Under the pieces are notes generated by a model, which was not told the DNA's origin, did not search any database, and was given only the letters and a program-made list of their open reading frames with translations. A stretch of DNA of 64,000 nucleotides from Thinopyrum elongatum (taxonomy: Eukaryota > Streptophyta > Magnoliopsida > Poales > Poaceae), in the NCBI GenBank assembly GCA_011799875.1, contig CM022303.1, positions 548,097,368 to 548,161,367 on the forward strand. Reading direction: 5' to 3'. Below, piece after piece: positions 46,140-57,240 of this stretch. Both the position numbers and the translations under genes were made by a program. Every line of letters starts with the position of its first letter. Positions within the stretch are counted from its first letter, which is position 1.

Positions 46140-48048
46140 AACCAGGGTATTGAGATAACCCTGTGGAACAATATGGAGGTTCAATTTGCAAAGCTCTTCA
46201 TGGAGAAGAGGTTGTGTTTTTGAACCATAAGGTGTTTGCTATGGACTTGCGACTCAAAGCATCGGCCATTACATTACGCTGCCGGGGGTATATGAAATAT
46301 TCAATCATAATCGGCAATTGTTTCGAGCCATCTTTGTTGACGAAGGTTCACGATTGGTTGGTATATAAATACTTCAACTTTGGTGATCCTGTTTATCTCG
46401 CAAGGTTACCGAGAAGGTAATGTCCCATAAGCTTCAAGGCATAGATAAACCGCAGAAAGTTCAAGATCATGCACGGGGAATTTTTCTTCATGAGGGACGC
46501 AATGTGGGAGGCATAAGCAATCACTTTGCGCTCTTGCATTAGGACACAGCCTAATCCTTGACGAGATGCATCACAGTATATCACGATCCTTTTGGGAATC
46601 GGGGGTGTAGTATGGGGCAGATGTCAATTTATCTTTTAGTGTCTGAAAGCTTTTTGGCATTTTTTGTCCACTCAATTTAACACCTTTGTGAAGCAGATTT
46701 GTCAATGGTTTGCTCTTGGAAAAGTTCTCAACGAATCGACGGCAATAACTAGCGAGGTCGAGAAAAACTTCTGACTTGCTTAACATTCTTTGGGGAGTCC
46801 AGTCGAGAATAGCCTGAACTCGTCGGGGTTAACAGCCATCCCATCTTGGAAATCACATGTCAAGGTAAGTTACTTCAGGAAGCCAAATTGCATTTGGAAT
46901 ACTTGGCATACAACTGGTGTTTCGGAGCTTTCTAGAACAGGCAGAGATGTTCAGATGTTCCTCTTTATTCTTAGAATAGACCAGAATATCATCTAGATAT
47001 ACCACGACGAATTTGTCGAGGTAATCCATGAAATATAATTATCACAGAGCGGAGAATGTAGCTGGAGCATTCGTTAGGCAAAATGACATGACGGTGTATT
47101 CATAGGAGCCATAAGAGTGAGAGATGCAGTCTTGGGAATGTCCTCTTCACGGACACGGATCTGGTGATAACCCAACCTCAAGTCGAGTTTAGAGAACACC
47201 GATGATCCGGCAAGTTGATCATAAAGATCATTGATACGGGGCAGTGGGTATTTATTTGGATTGTGGTTGGTATGGGCCGGTAATCCTGAACCAATCGGTT
47301 AGTTCCATCCTTCTTCTTAACAAAGAGTGAAGGTGCTCCCCAAGCAGAGGAACTGGGGCGGATGAAACCACTCTTAAGTGACTTGTCGATTTCTTTCCTT
47401 AAGCTCAAGAAGGTGATGCGGAGGCATCTTATAAGGTCGCTTGGCAATAGGAACGGTGCCAGGCTTCAAGTCAATGACAAACTCGACAGCTCTAAGGGGG
47501 GTATGCTGGAAGTTCTTCTGGAAAGACGTCTGGAAAATTTCGAACGACAGGAACGTTCTCGATCCTTCCAGAGGTGAGGCGTTCAAAGCATTCATAACAT
47601 ATATCTCAGCTTCAGCGTCTCGAGTAATTGCGGGCAGTGTAGTCACTATCTCATCGGAGGGGTGAAGAAGTTGGATAACTTTAGTGGCACAATTGATCGA
47701 AGCAATGTGAGCTTTAAACAATCCATTCCGAGTATGAGGTCTATGGTGGAAGACTTCAGGATAATAGGGGAAGCTAGAATTCAAATTCTCGATTCCAACA
47801 GGGACATTATGTGCCATCATAGTGGTTTGACATTGGCCTCCAGGGGTATGGACAACTATTGGCCGTTCAATCTTTCGAATGCAATGTCATGAGATAATGC
47901 AAATGCTTCAGACATGAATGAATGCGATGCTCCTGAATCAAATAATAAGAAGCAGGTACTGAGTCAACAAGAAGGGTACCCATCACAGTAGCGGTTGATC
48001 CTGGACTTCTTCAATGTCAATGTTGTAAGCCTGACCACGACCAGTGAA
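46140..48048 (-). pseudogene. Chromovirus protease-RT-RNase H module, reverse, copy 1
   Basis: On the minus strand it begins TTCACTGGTCGTGGTCAG at 48,048. It shows the protease loop DSGAS near 47,916-47,939 and the segment KRPYKMPPH with [16 protein letters not shown] near 47,430-47,270. The RT active site YLDD lies at 46,999-46,988 and RNase H YCDASRQGLGC near 46,578. It ends in the RNase H C-terminus. Several one-base shifts break the frame. It lacks integrase and gag. Orientation is opposite to the gag at 24,880, yet it supplies exactly the domains missing there. I infer a misoriented piece of the same element. Confidence 0.8.
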
Positions 48049-49959
48049 AACCAGGGTATTGAGATAACCCTGTGGAACAATATGGAGGTTCAATTTGCAA
48101 AGCTCTTCATGGAGAAGTAGGTTGGTTTTTGAACCATAAGGTGTTTGCTATGGACTTGCGACTCAAAGCATCGGCCATTACATTACGCTGCCGGGGGTAT
48201 ATGAAATATTCAATCATAATCGGCAATTGTTTCGAGCCATCTTTGTTGACGAAGGTTCACGATTGTTGGTATATAAATACTTCAACTTTGGTGATCCTGT
48301 TGTATCTCGCAAGGTTACCGAGAAGGTAATGTCCCAAAGCTTCAACATAGATAAACGCAGAAAGTTCAAGATCATGCACGGGCGAATTTTTCTTCATGAG
48401 GACGCAATGTGGGAGGCATAAGCAATCACTTTGCGCTCTTGCATTAGGACACAGCCTAATCCTTGACGAGATGCATCACAGTATATCACGATCCTTTTGG
48501 GAATCGGGGGTGTAGTATGGGGCAGATGTCAATTTATCTTTTAGTGTCTGAAAGCTTTTTGGCATTTTTTGTCCACTCAATTTAACACCTTTGTGAAGCA
48601 GATTTGTCAATGGTTTGCTCTTGGAAAAGTTCTCAACGAATCGACGGCAATAACTAGCGAGTCGTCGAGAAAAACTTCTGACTTGCTTAAACATTCTTTG
48701 GGGAGTCCAGTCGAGAATAGCCTGAACTCGTCGGGGTTAACAGCACATCCCATCTTGGAAATCACATGTCAAGGTAAGTTACTTCAGGAAGCCAAATTGC
48801 ATTTGGAATACTGGCATTACAACTGGTGTTTCGGAGCTTTCTAGAACAGGCAGAGATGTTCAGCATGTTCCTCTTTATTCTTAGAATAGACCAGAATATC
48901 ATCTAGATATACCACGACGAATTTGTCGAGGTAATCCATGAAATATAATTAATCCAGACGGAGAATGTAGCTGGAGCATTCGTTAGGCAAAATGACATGA
49001 CGGTGTATTCATAGGAGCCATAAGAGTGACGAGATGCAGTCTTGGGAATGTCTCTTCACGGACACGGATCTGGTGATAACCCAACTCAAGTCGAGTTTAG
49101 AGAACACCGATGATCCGGCAAGTTGATCATAAAGATCATTGATACGGGGCAGTGGTGTATTTTTATTTGGATTGTGGTGGTATGGGCCGGTAATCCTGAA
49201 CCAATCGGTTAGTTCCATCCTTCTTCTTAACAAAGAGTGAAGGTGCTCCCCAAGCAGAGGAACTGGGGCGGATGAAACCACTCTTAAGTGACTTGTCGAT
49301 TTCTTTCCTTAAGCTCAAGAAGGTGATGCGAGGCATCTTATAAGGTCGCTTGGCAATAGGAACGGTGCCAGGCTTCAAGTCAATGACAAACTCGACAGCT
49401 CTAGAGGGGGTATGCTGGAAGTTCTTCTGGAAGAGACGTCTGGAAAAATTTCGAACGACAGGAACGTTCTCGATCCTTCCAGAGGTGAGGCGTTCAAAGC
49501 ATTCATAACAATATCTCAGCTTCAGCGTCTCGAGTAATTGCGGGCAGTGTAGTCACTATCTCATCGGAGGGTGAAGAAGTTGGATAACTTTAGTGGCACA
49601 ATTGATCGAAGCAATGTGAGCTTTAAACAATCCATTCCGAGTATGAGGTCTATGGTGGAAGACTTCAGGATAATAGGGGAAGCTAGAATTCAAATTCTCG
49701 ATTCCAACAGGGACATTATGTGCCATCATAGTGGTTTGACATTGGCCTCCAGGGGTATGGACAACTATTGGCCGGTTCAATCTTTCGAATGCAATGTCAT
49801 GAGATAATGCAAATTCTTCAGACATGAATGAATGCGATGCTCCTGAATCAAATAATAAGAAGCAGGTACTGAGTCAACAAGAAGAGGTACCCATCACAGT
49901 AGCGGTTGATCCTGGACTTCTTCAATGTCAATGTTGTAAGCCTGACCACGACCAGTGAA
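48049..49959 (-). pseudogene. Chromovirus protease-RT-RNase H module, reverse, copy 2
   Basis: It is nearly identical to 46,140-48,048 (offset 1,909), with the same first and last bases and mostly one-base length differences. DSGAS is near 49,830-49,851 and YLDD at 48,909-48,898. At 49,959 it passes without any LTR terminus into the middle of the forward chromovirus LTR. Confidence 0.8.
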
Positions 49960-52794
49960 GCGCGCACCACGCCCCCCCTCTCGCGCTGCCACTCGCGCGC
50001 CACCGCCCGCTGCCGCTCCGGCCACCGCGCGCGTCCCATGCCCCCTCCAGCCTCGCCCCGCCCGCCGCCCGCGCCCGCGTCTGGCCCCCGCGCGTGCCCG
50101 ACTGCGGCCGCGCACACGCGCGCTGCGCGCCGTGCCCGTCGCCCGCGCCCGTGCCCCGGGCCACTGCCCGATGGGCCCCGCCGCCCCCCCTGTGCCACTG
50201 GACCGTGGGGCCGAACCCCCCTATGCCACTGCCAAACGGGCCCACGGCCCAGAACAAAGAAAAAAGAGGAAAAAGAAAAATAATATAGAAAATAAAATAA
50301 AAGCAAAATAAAAATAAATAATTAATTAATTAGATAAATTAATTAGTTAATTAATTAGTTAATTAATCCTGATTAGGTTAATCTAATTAACTAATTAGTG
50401 TTAATTAAACAGTAATTAGTAATTAACTTAATTAACCGCTGACATCAGCATGAGGTCATGCTGATGTCATCATCGGCACTGTTTCGGATAATGTTGAATT
50501 AAATAATTAATTAAATTTCAGAAATTAATAAAAACTTTAGAAAATCATATTAAATAAACCGTAACTCCGATGAAAATATTTTATGCATGAAACTTGCTCA
50601 GAACGACGATACGAACCCGAATACATCCTCCGTATTCCCGTCAGATGCCCGCAGCTATAAGAACGTTGAACTTTTAGACCGATTTCAGTAAATGAATAGT
50701 GCCCAACTTTAATTAAATAAATCCGAATAAATTCCTAAATTAACTAAATCATTTAGTTAGGCAGTAGAACACCCCGGCATATCATTTAGACATGTCATAC
50801 ATGTTGTTTGCATTATTGCCGTGAAATTTATTGTTTCTCTCCCCCTCCTTCTCTCTCGATAGACGCCGAGACCGACGGCGCTGCACCAGGATACGACTAC
50901 TCTACCGACGAGCAGCCCGTTGACGACCTCCCTCTCTTGCCAGAGCAACCAGGCAAGCCCCCCCCCCCTTGAGCATTCCAGATATCGCCCATTCTATTCT
51001 CCTGCTTGCATTAGATTTCGCTACTGTTAATGTATGCTCCTATTCTGATGCATAGCCTGCTGTTGTAACCTGTTCATTGCTACCTTACCTGCCTATGATA
51101 AACTGTTTAGTATAGGTTGGTGATGAACCATCAGTGACCCCACCACCTTATCCTTGATGCCCCTGCTTGATCATCGACGACTCGATCAATGTGATCGTCG
51201 ACCAGAGACCGACACCTCACTTCACACCCCCCTTAGTTGTACGACTCTGCGTAGTAACTATCGAGTGCCGAGGGTGATACCTCGTAACGCACTCCTGATG
51301 AATACTCTGCAGTGTAGCTGTTCGGTCGTGGTCATCGAGGGTGATTCCTCCTTCTCCACTTCCGACACGACTCTGTCGTGCAACCCTCAGTGTGAACCTC
51401 GAGGGTGATACCTCATACGTTCACCCTGATGATTTGACCACACGGCTACTTGACCTTTGTTACAGGCGGGTCCACCCTGGTGGGTACCCGCTGGGGATCT
51501 ATGATTTCGGGTGTGCCGGAAGGGCACTCGAGTGTGACATTGTGGCGGAGCATCAGAGACTCTGATTGTCTCCGCTTGATACTAATTGAGCCTATTGGAT
51601 TTGGGTGTGTGATCTGAGTGGGTCGACGTGCCCTATACGCACTACCACCACGTGGGATAATGGTTATGGGACCCTCTGCAAAGTACGTTTCTCCGAAAGC
51701 TCGTCTGACGTCATGATTCACCGTGCGGGCTGATTGTCGGGATTGGGCTGGATACTTCACTGACGAGTTCAGTGTCGCGCCTGCACCCCGGCCAGTCTCG
51801 CAACGCGCAGGGTGCCCAGGGCGATGGCCCGAGACCTCTGGGTGCATAGGTTAGTCCGGCGTGCTGACCTCTCTGCCGAGCCTAGGTAGGGCGCTGCTTT
51901 GTGTTGATCTTCCGAGGACGGGCATTACCCAGCAAGTGTGTCCGGCCAGAGTTGATCGAGCGTGTTGGGTAACAGTAGTGCACCCCTGCAGGGATGAATC
52001 TTCTATCGATAGCCGGTCCTACGGTAAAGGACGCTCAGTTTGTGTATCCCGATCTACTACTTAAACTGGATACTTGTTACTTAATTGAAGCTTCGGGATT
52101 ACTTTCTCGCTGGGAGTCGAGGAAGGATCTTTGAGCTGTACTTCAACATGTTTGCTAAATAAAATGCTATTCTACTCTCTTCTACTGCTGCAAGATGATG
52201 GCTTTGAGAAGATGTTTGAAGATGCTAGTCTTCGATAGGACTAGGCCTTTCTCTCTATTCTGGCATTTCTGCAGCCCAGTCCACATATACAGCCTTTCTC
52301 CATTGATAATGTTGCATATGTAGTATAGATCCTTGCTTGCTGAGTACTTCGGATGAGTACTCACGGTTGCTTTATTTTCTCTTTTCCCCCATATACCCCA
52401 CCTTGATGATACACCAGACGATGGAGTCCAGGAGCCAGACGCCACCACCGGAGCCTACTACCAGGCGGGTCCAGAGGGCACGTACTACTGGATCGAGCCA
52501 GCTGACCAGGAGTAGGATCGGAGGCTCCCAGGTAGGAGGCCAACGCCTTTCGATCTAGTGTCGCTGTTTGTGCTAGCCTTCTTAAGGCAAAACTTGTCTA
52601 ACTATGTCTGTACCCAGATATTATTTGTATGACTGACTTATGTATTCGGATCTTCGGATCCCTGGTCTGTAATATTGTGGACCTCCGTTTATTTGTGTTT
52701 AGAGTTGTGTTGTGATATCTTCCCGTGAGTCCCTGGGCTTGATCGTACACGTTTGCGTGTATGATTAGTGTACGATTGAACCGGGGGCGTCACA
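49960..52794 (+). repeat. Partial 3' LTR of the chromovirus, polished
   Basis: It corresponds to 20,598-23,462 of the 5' LTR and ends GGGGGCGTCACA, followed by AGATG at 52,795-52,799, the duplicate of 19,562-19,566. A fourth unit of the GAGG...CCTC array is missing near 51,435, and 51,420-51,960 is more divergent than the rest. Confidence 0.9.
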
Positions 52795-53769
52795 AGATGA
52801 AGCTTTAGCATGTTCTTTTATCCTAACAGGAAAAGGTGGTTTCTCAATATAAGCAGTAGGAATAACTGGATCAACATTATAAGTAATTGTTTCTTCTTCA
52901 ACTTTAGCAGGTTCTAGAATTTTTACTTCAATGGGAGGATGATATTTAAACCACTTCTCGTTAGGGAGATTAACATGAGTAGCAAAAGATTCACAAAAAG
53001 AAGCTACTATCTCCGAGTCAAGTCCATATTTAGTGCTAAATTCACAAAAAGCATCGGTATCCATAAAAGATTTAACACAATCAAACTCAAGCTTTATACC
53101 TAACTCCTTACCTTCATCGAGCTCCCAGTCTTCAGAATTGTGTTTAATTCTTTCCAAAAGATCCCATCGGAATTCAATAGTCTTCTTCATAAACAAACCA
53201 GTACAAGAAGTATCGAGCATGGATTGATCATTACGAGAAAGCCGAGCATAAAAATTATGAATAATAATTCCTCTTGAGAGCTCATGATTGAGGCATGAAT
53301 ATAACATTGACTTAAGCCTCCCCCAAGCTTGAGCGATATTTTCTCCTTCATGAGGCCAAAAATTATATATATAATTCCGATCACAATGAACCAGATGCAT
53401 AGGATAAAACTTCTGATGAAATTCCAATTTCAACCAGTTGTAATTCCAAGTCCCAATATCATCACGTAGCCTATACCATGTCAATGCCTTTCCCTTCAAA
53501 GATAAAGGGAAGACCTTCTTCTTGACCTCATCTTCGGGTAAACCTGCAAGCTTAAATAATCCACAAACTTCATCCACATAGATTAGATGCATATTACGAT
53601 GTAGTGTTCCATCTCCTGCATAAAGAATAGCTAGCAGTTTCTCTATCATACCTGAAGGAATTTCATAATAAATATTTTTAGTAGGTGTAGTAGGTTGAGG
53701 GAAAACTCTTTATTCTTCTGGTCGGTGTGAAGATACCCCGAACAAGCCCCTCAAAGAATTATTTTCCAT
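52795..53769 (-). pseudogene. Host Gag, N-terminal and core part
   Basis: The best start is the ATG at 53,769 (MENNSLRGLFGV). The frame has one stop (TAA) before the methionine at 53,649, then runs open to the chromovirus insertion. The core has the plant gag pattern: GLFKLAGLPEDEVKKKVF, then SLKGKALTWYRL, LKLEFHQKFYP and ENIAQAWGRLKSM. It is cut by the insertion, and the frame continues at 19,566. It sits 76 bases downstream of the primer site. A second, error-filled representation is at 31,278-32,323. Confidence 0.8.
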
Positions 53770-53845
53770 AGTGACAAGTGACAATAAATTTCAGTACGTA
53801 ATATAAATGCTTCCTTACCAAATTCCACTCACTAAAGGCGCTTCA

Positions 53846-53864
53846 CTCCCCGGCAACGGTGCCA
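53846..53864 (-). other. Host primer binding site, tRNA-Asp type
   Basis: It reads TGGCACCGTTGCCGGGGAG on the minus strand, eleven bases from the LTR end. It is nearly the same as 13,121-13,140. Confidence 0.82.
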
Positions 53865-53875
53865 GAAAAGAATCT

Positions 53876-55394
53876 TGATGACCCACAAGTATAGGGGATC
53901 AATCGTAGTCCTTTAGATAAGTAAGAGTGTTGAACCCAACGAGGAGCAGAAGGAAATGACAAGCGGTTTTCAGAAAGGTATTTTCTGCAAGCACTGAAAT
54001 TATCGGTAACAGATAGTTTGGTAGTAAGATAATTCGTAACGGGTAACAAGTAACAAGTGTAAAAAAGGTGCAGCAAGGTGGCCCAATCCTTTTTATAGCA
54101 AAGGATAAGCCTGGACGAACTCTTATATAAAGCAAAGCGCTCCCGAGGACACATGGGAATTATTGTCAAGCTAGTTTTCATCATGCTCATATGATTCGCG
54201 TTCGTTACTTTGATAATTTGATATGTGGGTGGACCGGTGCTTGGGTGCTGTCCTTACTTGGACAAGCCACCCACTTATGATTAACCCCTCTCGCAAGCAT
54301 CCGCAACTACGAAAGAAGAATTAAGATAAATCTAACCATAGCATGAAACATGTGGATCCAAATCAGCCCATTACGAAGCAATGCATAAACTAGGGTTTAA
54401 GCTTCTGTCACTCTAGCAACCCATCATCTACTTATTACTTCCCAATGCCTTCCCCTAGGCCCAAATCATGGTGAAGTGTCATGTAGTCGACGTTCACATA
54501 ATACCACTACAGGAAAGACAACATACATCTCATCAAAATATCAAATAAATACCAAATTCACATGATTACTTATAACGAGACTTCTCCCATGTCCTCAGGA
54601 ACAAACATAACTACTCACAAAGCATGCTCATGTTCAAGATCATAGGGGTAATAAATATCATTAAGGATCTAAACATATGATCTTCCACCAAATAAACCAA
54701 CTAGCATCAACTACAAGGAGTAATCAACACTACTAGCAACCCACATGTACCAATCTGAGGTTTTGGGACAAAGATTGAATACAAGAGATGAACTAGGGTT
54801 TGAGAGGAGATGGTGCTGGTGAAGATGTTGATGAAGATTGACCCTCCCTCGATGAGAGGATCATTGGTGATGACGATGGCTTCGATATCCCCCTCCCGGA
54901 GGGAAGTTTCCCTGGCAGAATAGCTCCGCCGGAGCCCTAGATTGCTTATGCCCAGGCTCCGCCTTGAGACTGTGGCGCTTTGTCCCAAAAGCTTCCTTCT
55001 GATTTTTTCCAGCTCAAAACCCTCCATATAGTGGAAGATGGGCACCGGGGGCCTTTCAGGGGGCCCACAAGCTCAGGGGCGCGCGCCCTGGGGGGTAGCG
55101 CGCGCCCCCAGGCTTGTGTCCACTTGGTGGGTCCCCTTCTGTTGTTTCTGCGCCCAATATTTTTTATATATTCCAAAACAATTCTTCGTAATGTTTCAGG
55201 ACATTTGGAGTTGTGCAGAATAGGTATCTCAGATTTGCTCCTTTCCGGTCCAGAATTCCAGCTGCCAGCATTCTCCCTCTTCATGTAAATCTTGTAAAAT
55301 AAGAGAGAAAAGGCATAAGTATTGTACCATAATGTGAAATAACAGTCCATAATTCAATAAATCTCAACATAAAAGCATGATGCAAAATGGACGT
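53876..55394 (-). repeat. 5' LTR of the host element, 5' terminus missing
   Basis: It ends (plus-strand left) with TGATGACCCACAAG next to the primer site. At the other side, ATGGACGT should continue into ATCA but runs into TTCAAAGG. It is the reverse-orientation relative of 62,858 onward. The minus-strand TATA-like CACTATATGG is at 55,024-55,033, with GC-rich inverted repeat sequence upstream near 55,075-55,115. Confidence 0.8.
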
Positions 55395-55539
55395 TCAAAG
55401 GATCAATATGGTTGACTAGGGGGGGGGGGGTGAATAGGCAACTACCAATTTTTAGCTTATCTTAACAAATTAGTGTTTGCAACAAATAGGTTGTCTAGAT
55501 ATGCAACTAGGTGAGCAACCTATATGATGCAAGCAACAC
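55395..55539. other. Spacer with a 12-base G run
   Basis: It is noncoding and repeated in each array copy. It begins TTCAAAGGATCAATATGG and holds G12 at 55,419-55,430 followed by TGAATAGG. I do not recognise an element terminus. Confidence 0.6.
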
Positions 55540-56780
55540 TGATAACCCACAAGTATAGGGGATCGCAAAAGTTTTTAAGGGTAAAGTATTCAACCCAAAT
55601 TTATTGATTCGACACAAGAGGAGCCAAAGAATATTCTCAAGTATTAGCAGCTGAGTTGTCAATTCAACCTCACCTGAAAGACTTAATATCTGCAACAAAG
55701 TATTTAGTAGCAAAGTAGTATGGAAGTAACGGTAATGGTGGCAAAAGTAACAGTAGCAGTTTTGTAGCAATTGTAATAGTGGCAACAGCAAAGTAACGTA
55801 GCAAAGATCAATATGTGAAAGGCTCGTAGGCAATGGATCAGTGATGGATAATTATGTCGGATGTCATTCATCATGCAACAGTTATAACCTAGGGTGACAC
55901 AGAACTAGCTCCAATTCATCAATATAATGTAGGCATGTATTCTGAATATAGTCATACGTGCTTATGGAAAAGAACTTGCATGACATCTTTTGTCCTACCC
56001 TCCCGTGGCAGCGGGGTCCTAATGGAAACTGAGATATTAAGGCCTCCTTTTAATAGAGAACTGGAACAAAGCATTAGCACTTAGTGAATACATGAACTCC
56101 TCAAACTACGGTAATCACCAGAAAGAATCCCAATTATTATCACCTTGGGGTATGCGGATCATAACTCGTAATAGGTGTCTACAACTTGCAAGATAGGATC
56201 AAGAACACAAATATATTCATGAAAACATAATAGGTTCAGATCTGAAATCATGGCACTCGGGCCCGAGTGACAAGCATTCAGTATAGCAAAGTCATAGCAA
56301 TATCAATCTCAGAACATAGTGGATACTACGGATCAAACCCTAACAAAACTAACTCGATTACATGATAAATCTCATCCAACCCATCACCGTCCAGCAAGCC
56401 TACGATGGAATTACTCACGCACGGCGGTGAGCATCATGAAATTGGTGATGGAGGAAGGTTGGTGATGATGATGGTGATGGATCCCCCTCTCCGGAGTCCC
56501 GAACGGACTCCAGATCTGCCCTCCCGATGAAGAACAGGAGGTGGCGGCGGCTTCATATCGTAAAACGCGATGAATCCTTCTCTCTGATTTTTCTCCGCGG
56601 ATGTGAATATATAGAGTTGGAGCTAGGGTCGGAGGAGGTCCAGGAGACCCACAAGGCAGGGGGCACGCCCAGGGGGGTAGGGCACGCCCCCACCCTTGTG
56701 GTCACCTGGTGGGTCCCCTCTGGTTGATTCTTTCGCCTGTTTTTTTATTTATTCCAAAAATATTCTCCGTAAATTTAGGT
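55540..56780 (-). repeat. Truncated LTR of the inner-element family
   Basis: It begins TGATAACCCACAAGTATAGG like 732 and 13,152, and stays colinear for about 1.2 kb. It contains the TATA-like CTCTATATATTC at 56,605-56,616 (minus) and a GC-rich inverted repeat near 56,655-56,695. It breaks near 56,780 before reaching its other terminus. Equivalent copies start at 58,497 and 61,460. Confidence 0.75.
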
Positions 56781-56933
56781 CTCACATTTACTCATATCAA
56801 TGGCATAATCAACTAGCGAGTAATAATAATAAATCTCGGATGACAACACTTTTTCAAAACAATCATCATATGATATAACAAAATGGTATCTCGCTAGCCC
56901 TTTCTGAGACCGCAAAACATAAATGTAGAGCAC
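56781..56933 (-). other. Fragment of an Athila-like 3' noncoding tail
   Basis: It matches the tail at about 6,565-6,716 (ACTCATATCAATGG, GGTATCTCGCTAGCCCTTT). It sits between the truncated LTR and the forward LTR start and is repeated in each array copy. Confidence 0.65.
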
Positions 56934-57240
56934 TGATACGTCCATTTCGCATCATGTTTTCCTACTGTTATTTATATTGTTTTTATGTATAATAATGCTT
57001 TTTGGAGTATTTCTAATGCCTTTTCTCTCATAATATGCAAGGTTCACACAAAGAGGAAGAATACCGGTAGCTGGAATTCTGGACCTGAAAAAGCTACGTC
57101 AGGCTACTTATTCTGCACAACTCCAAATGAGCTGAAACTTTACGGAGATTTTTTATGTAATATATAAGAAATATTGGAGCCAATAAGTACCAGAGGGACC
57201 CCACCAGGTGGGCATAACCCATCTGGGCGTGCCAGGAGGC
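56934..57240 (+). repeat. Forward host-type LTR, first 307 bases only
   Basis: It starts TGATACGTCCATTTCGCATC and is broken at GCCAGGAGGC. The equivalent fragment is at 59,891-60,197. The third copy (62,858) is not broken. Confidence 0.8.

Larger units (their letters stand above)
1..55394 (-). mobile_element. Host Athila-like Ty3/gypsy element, interrupted by two nested insertions
   Basis: Read right to left, the pieces are 5' LTR (53,876-55,394), primer site (53,846-53,864), gag (53,769-52,795), then after the chromovirus insertion the gag tail, protease, RT, RNase H and integrase (19,566-15,786), an accessory ORF (15,448-14,981), a purine-rich tract (14,946-14,931) and a noncoding tail (14,930-14,569 and 731-1). 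The gag reading frame resumes across the chromovirus when one AGATG copy is removed. The tail resumes across the inner element when one CTTCT copy is removed. The 3' LTR is outside the window. Protein style (FMDD RT, DLGAS protease) and the tRNA-Asp-like primer site fit the Athila lineage, which is family knowledge rather than a search result. Confidence 0.8.
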
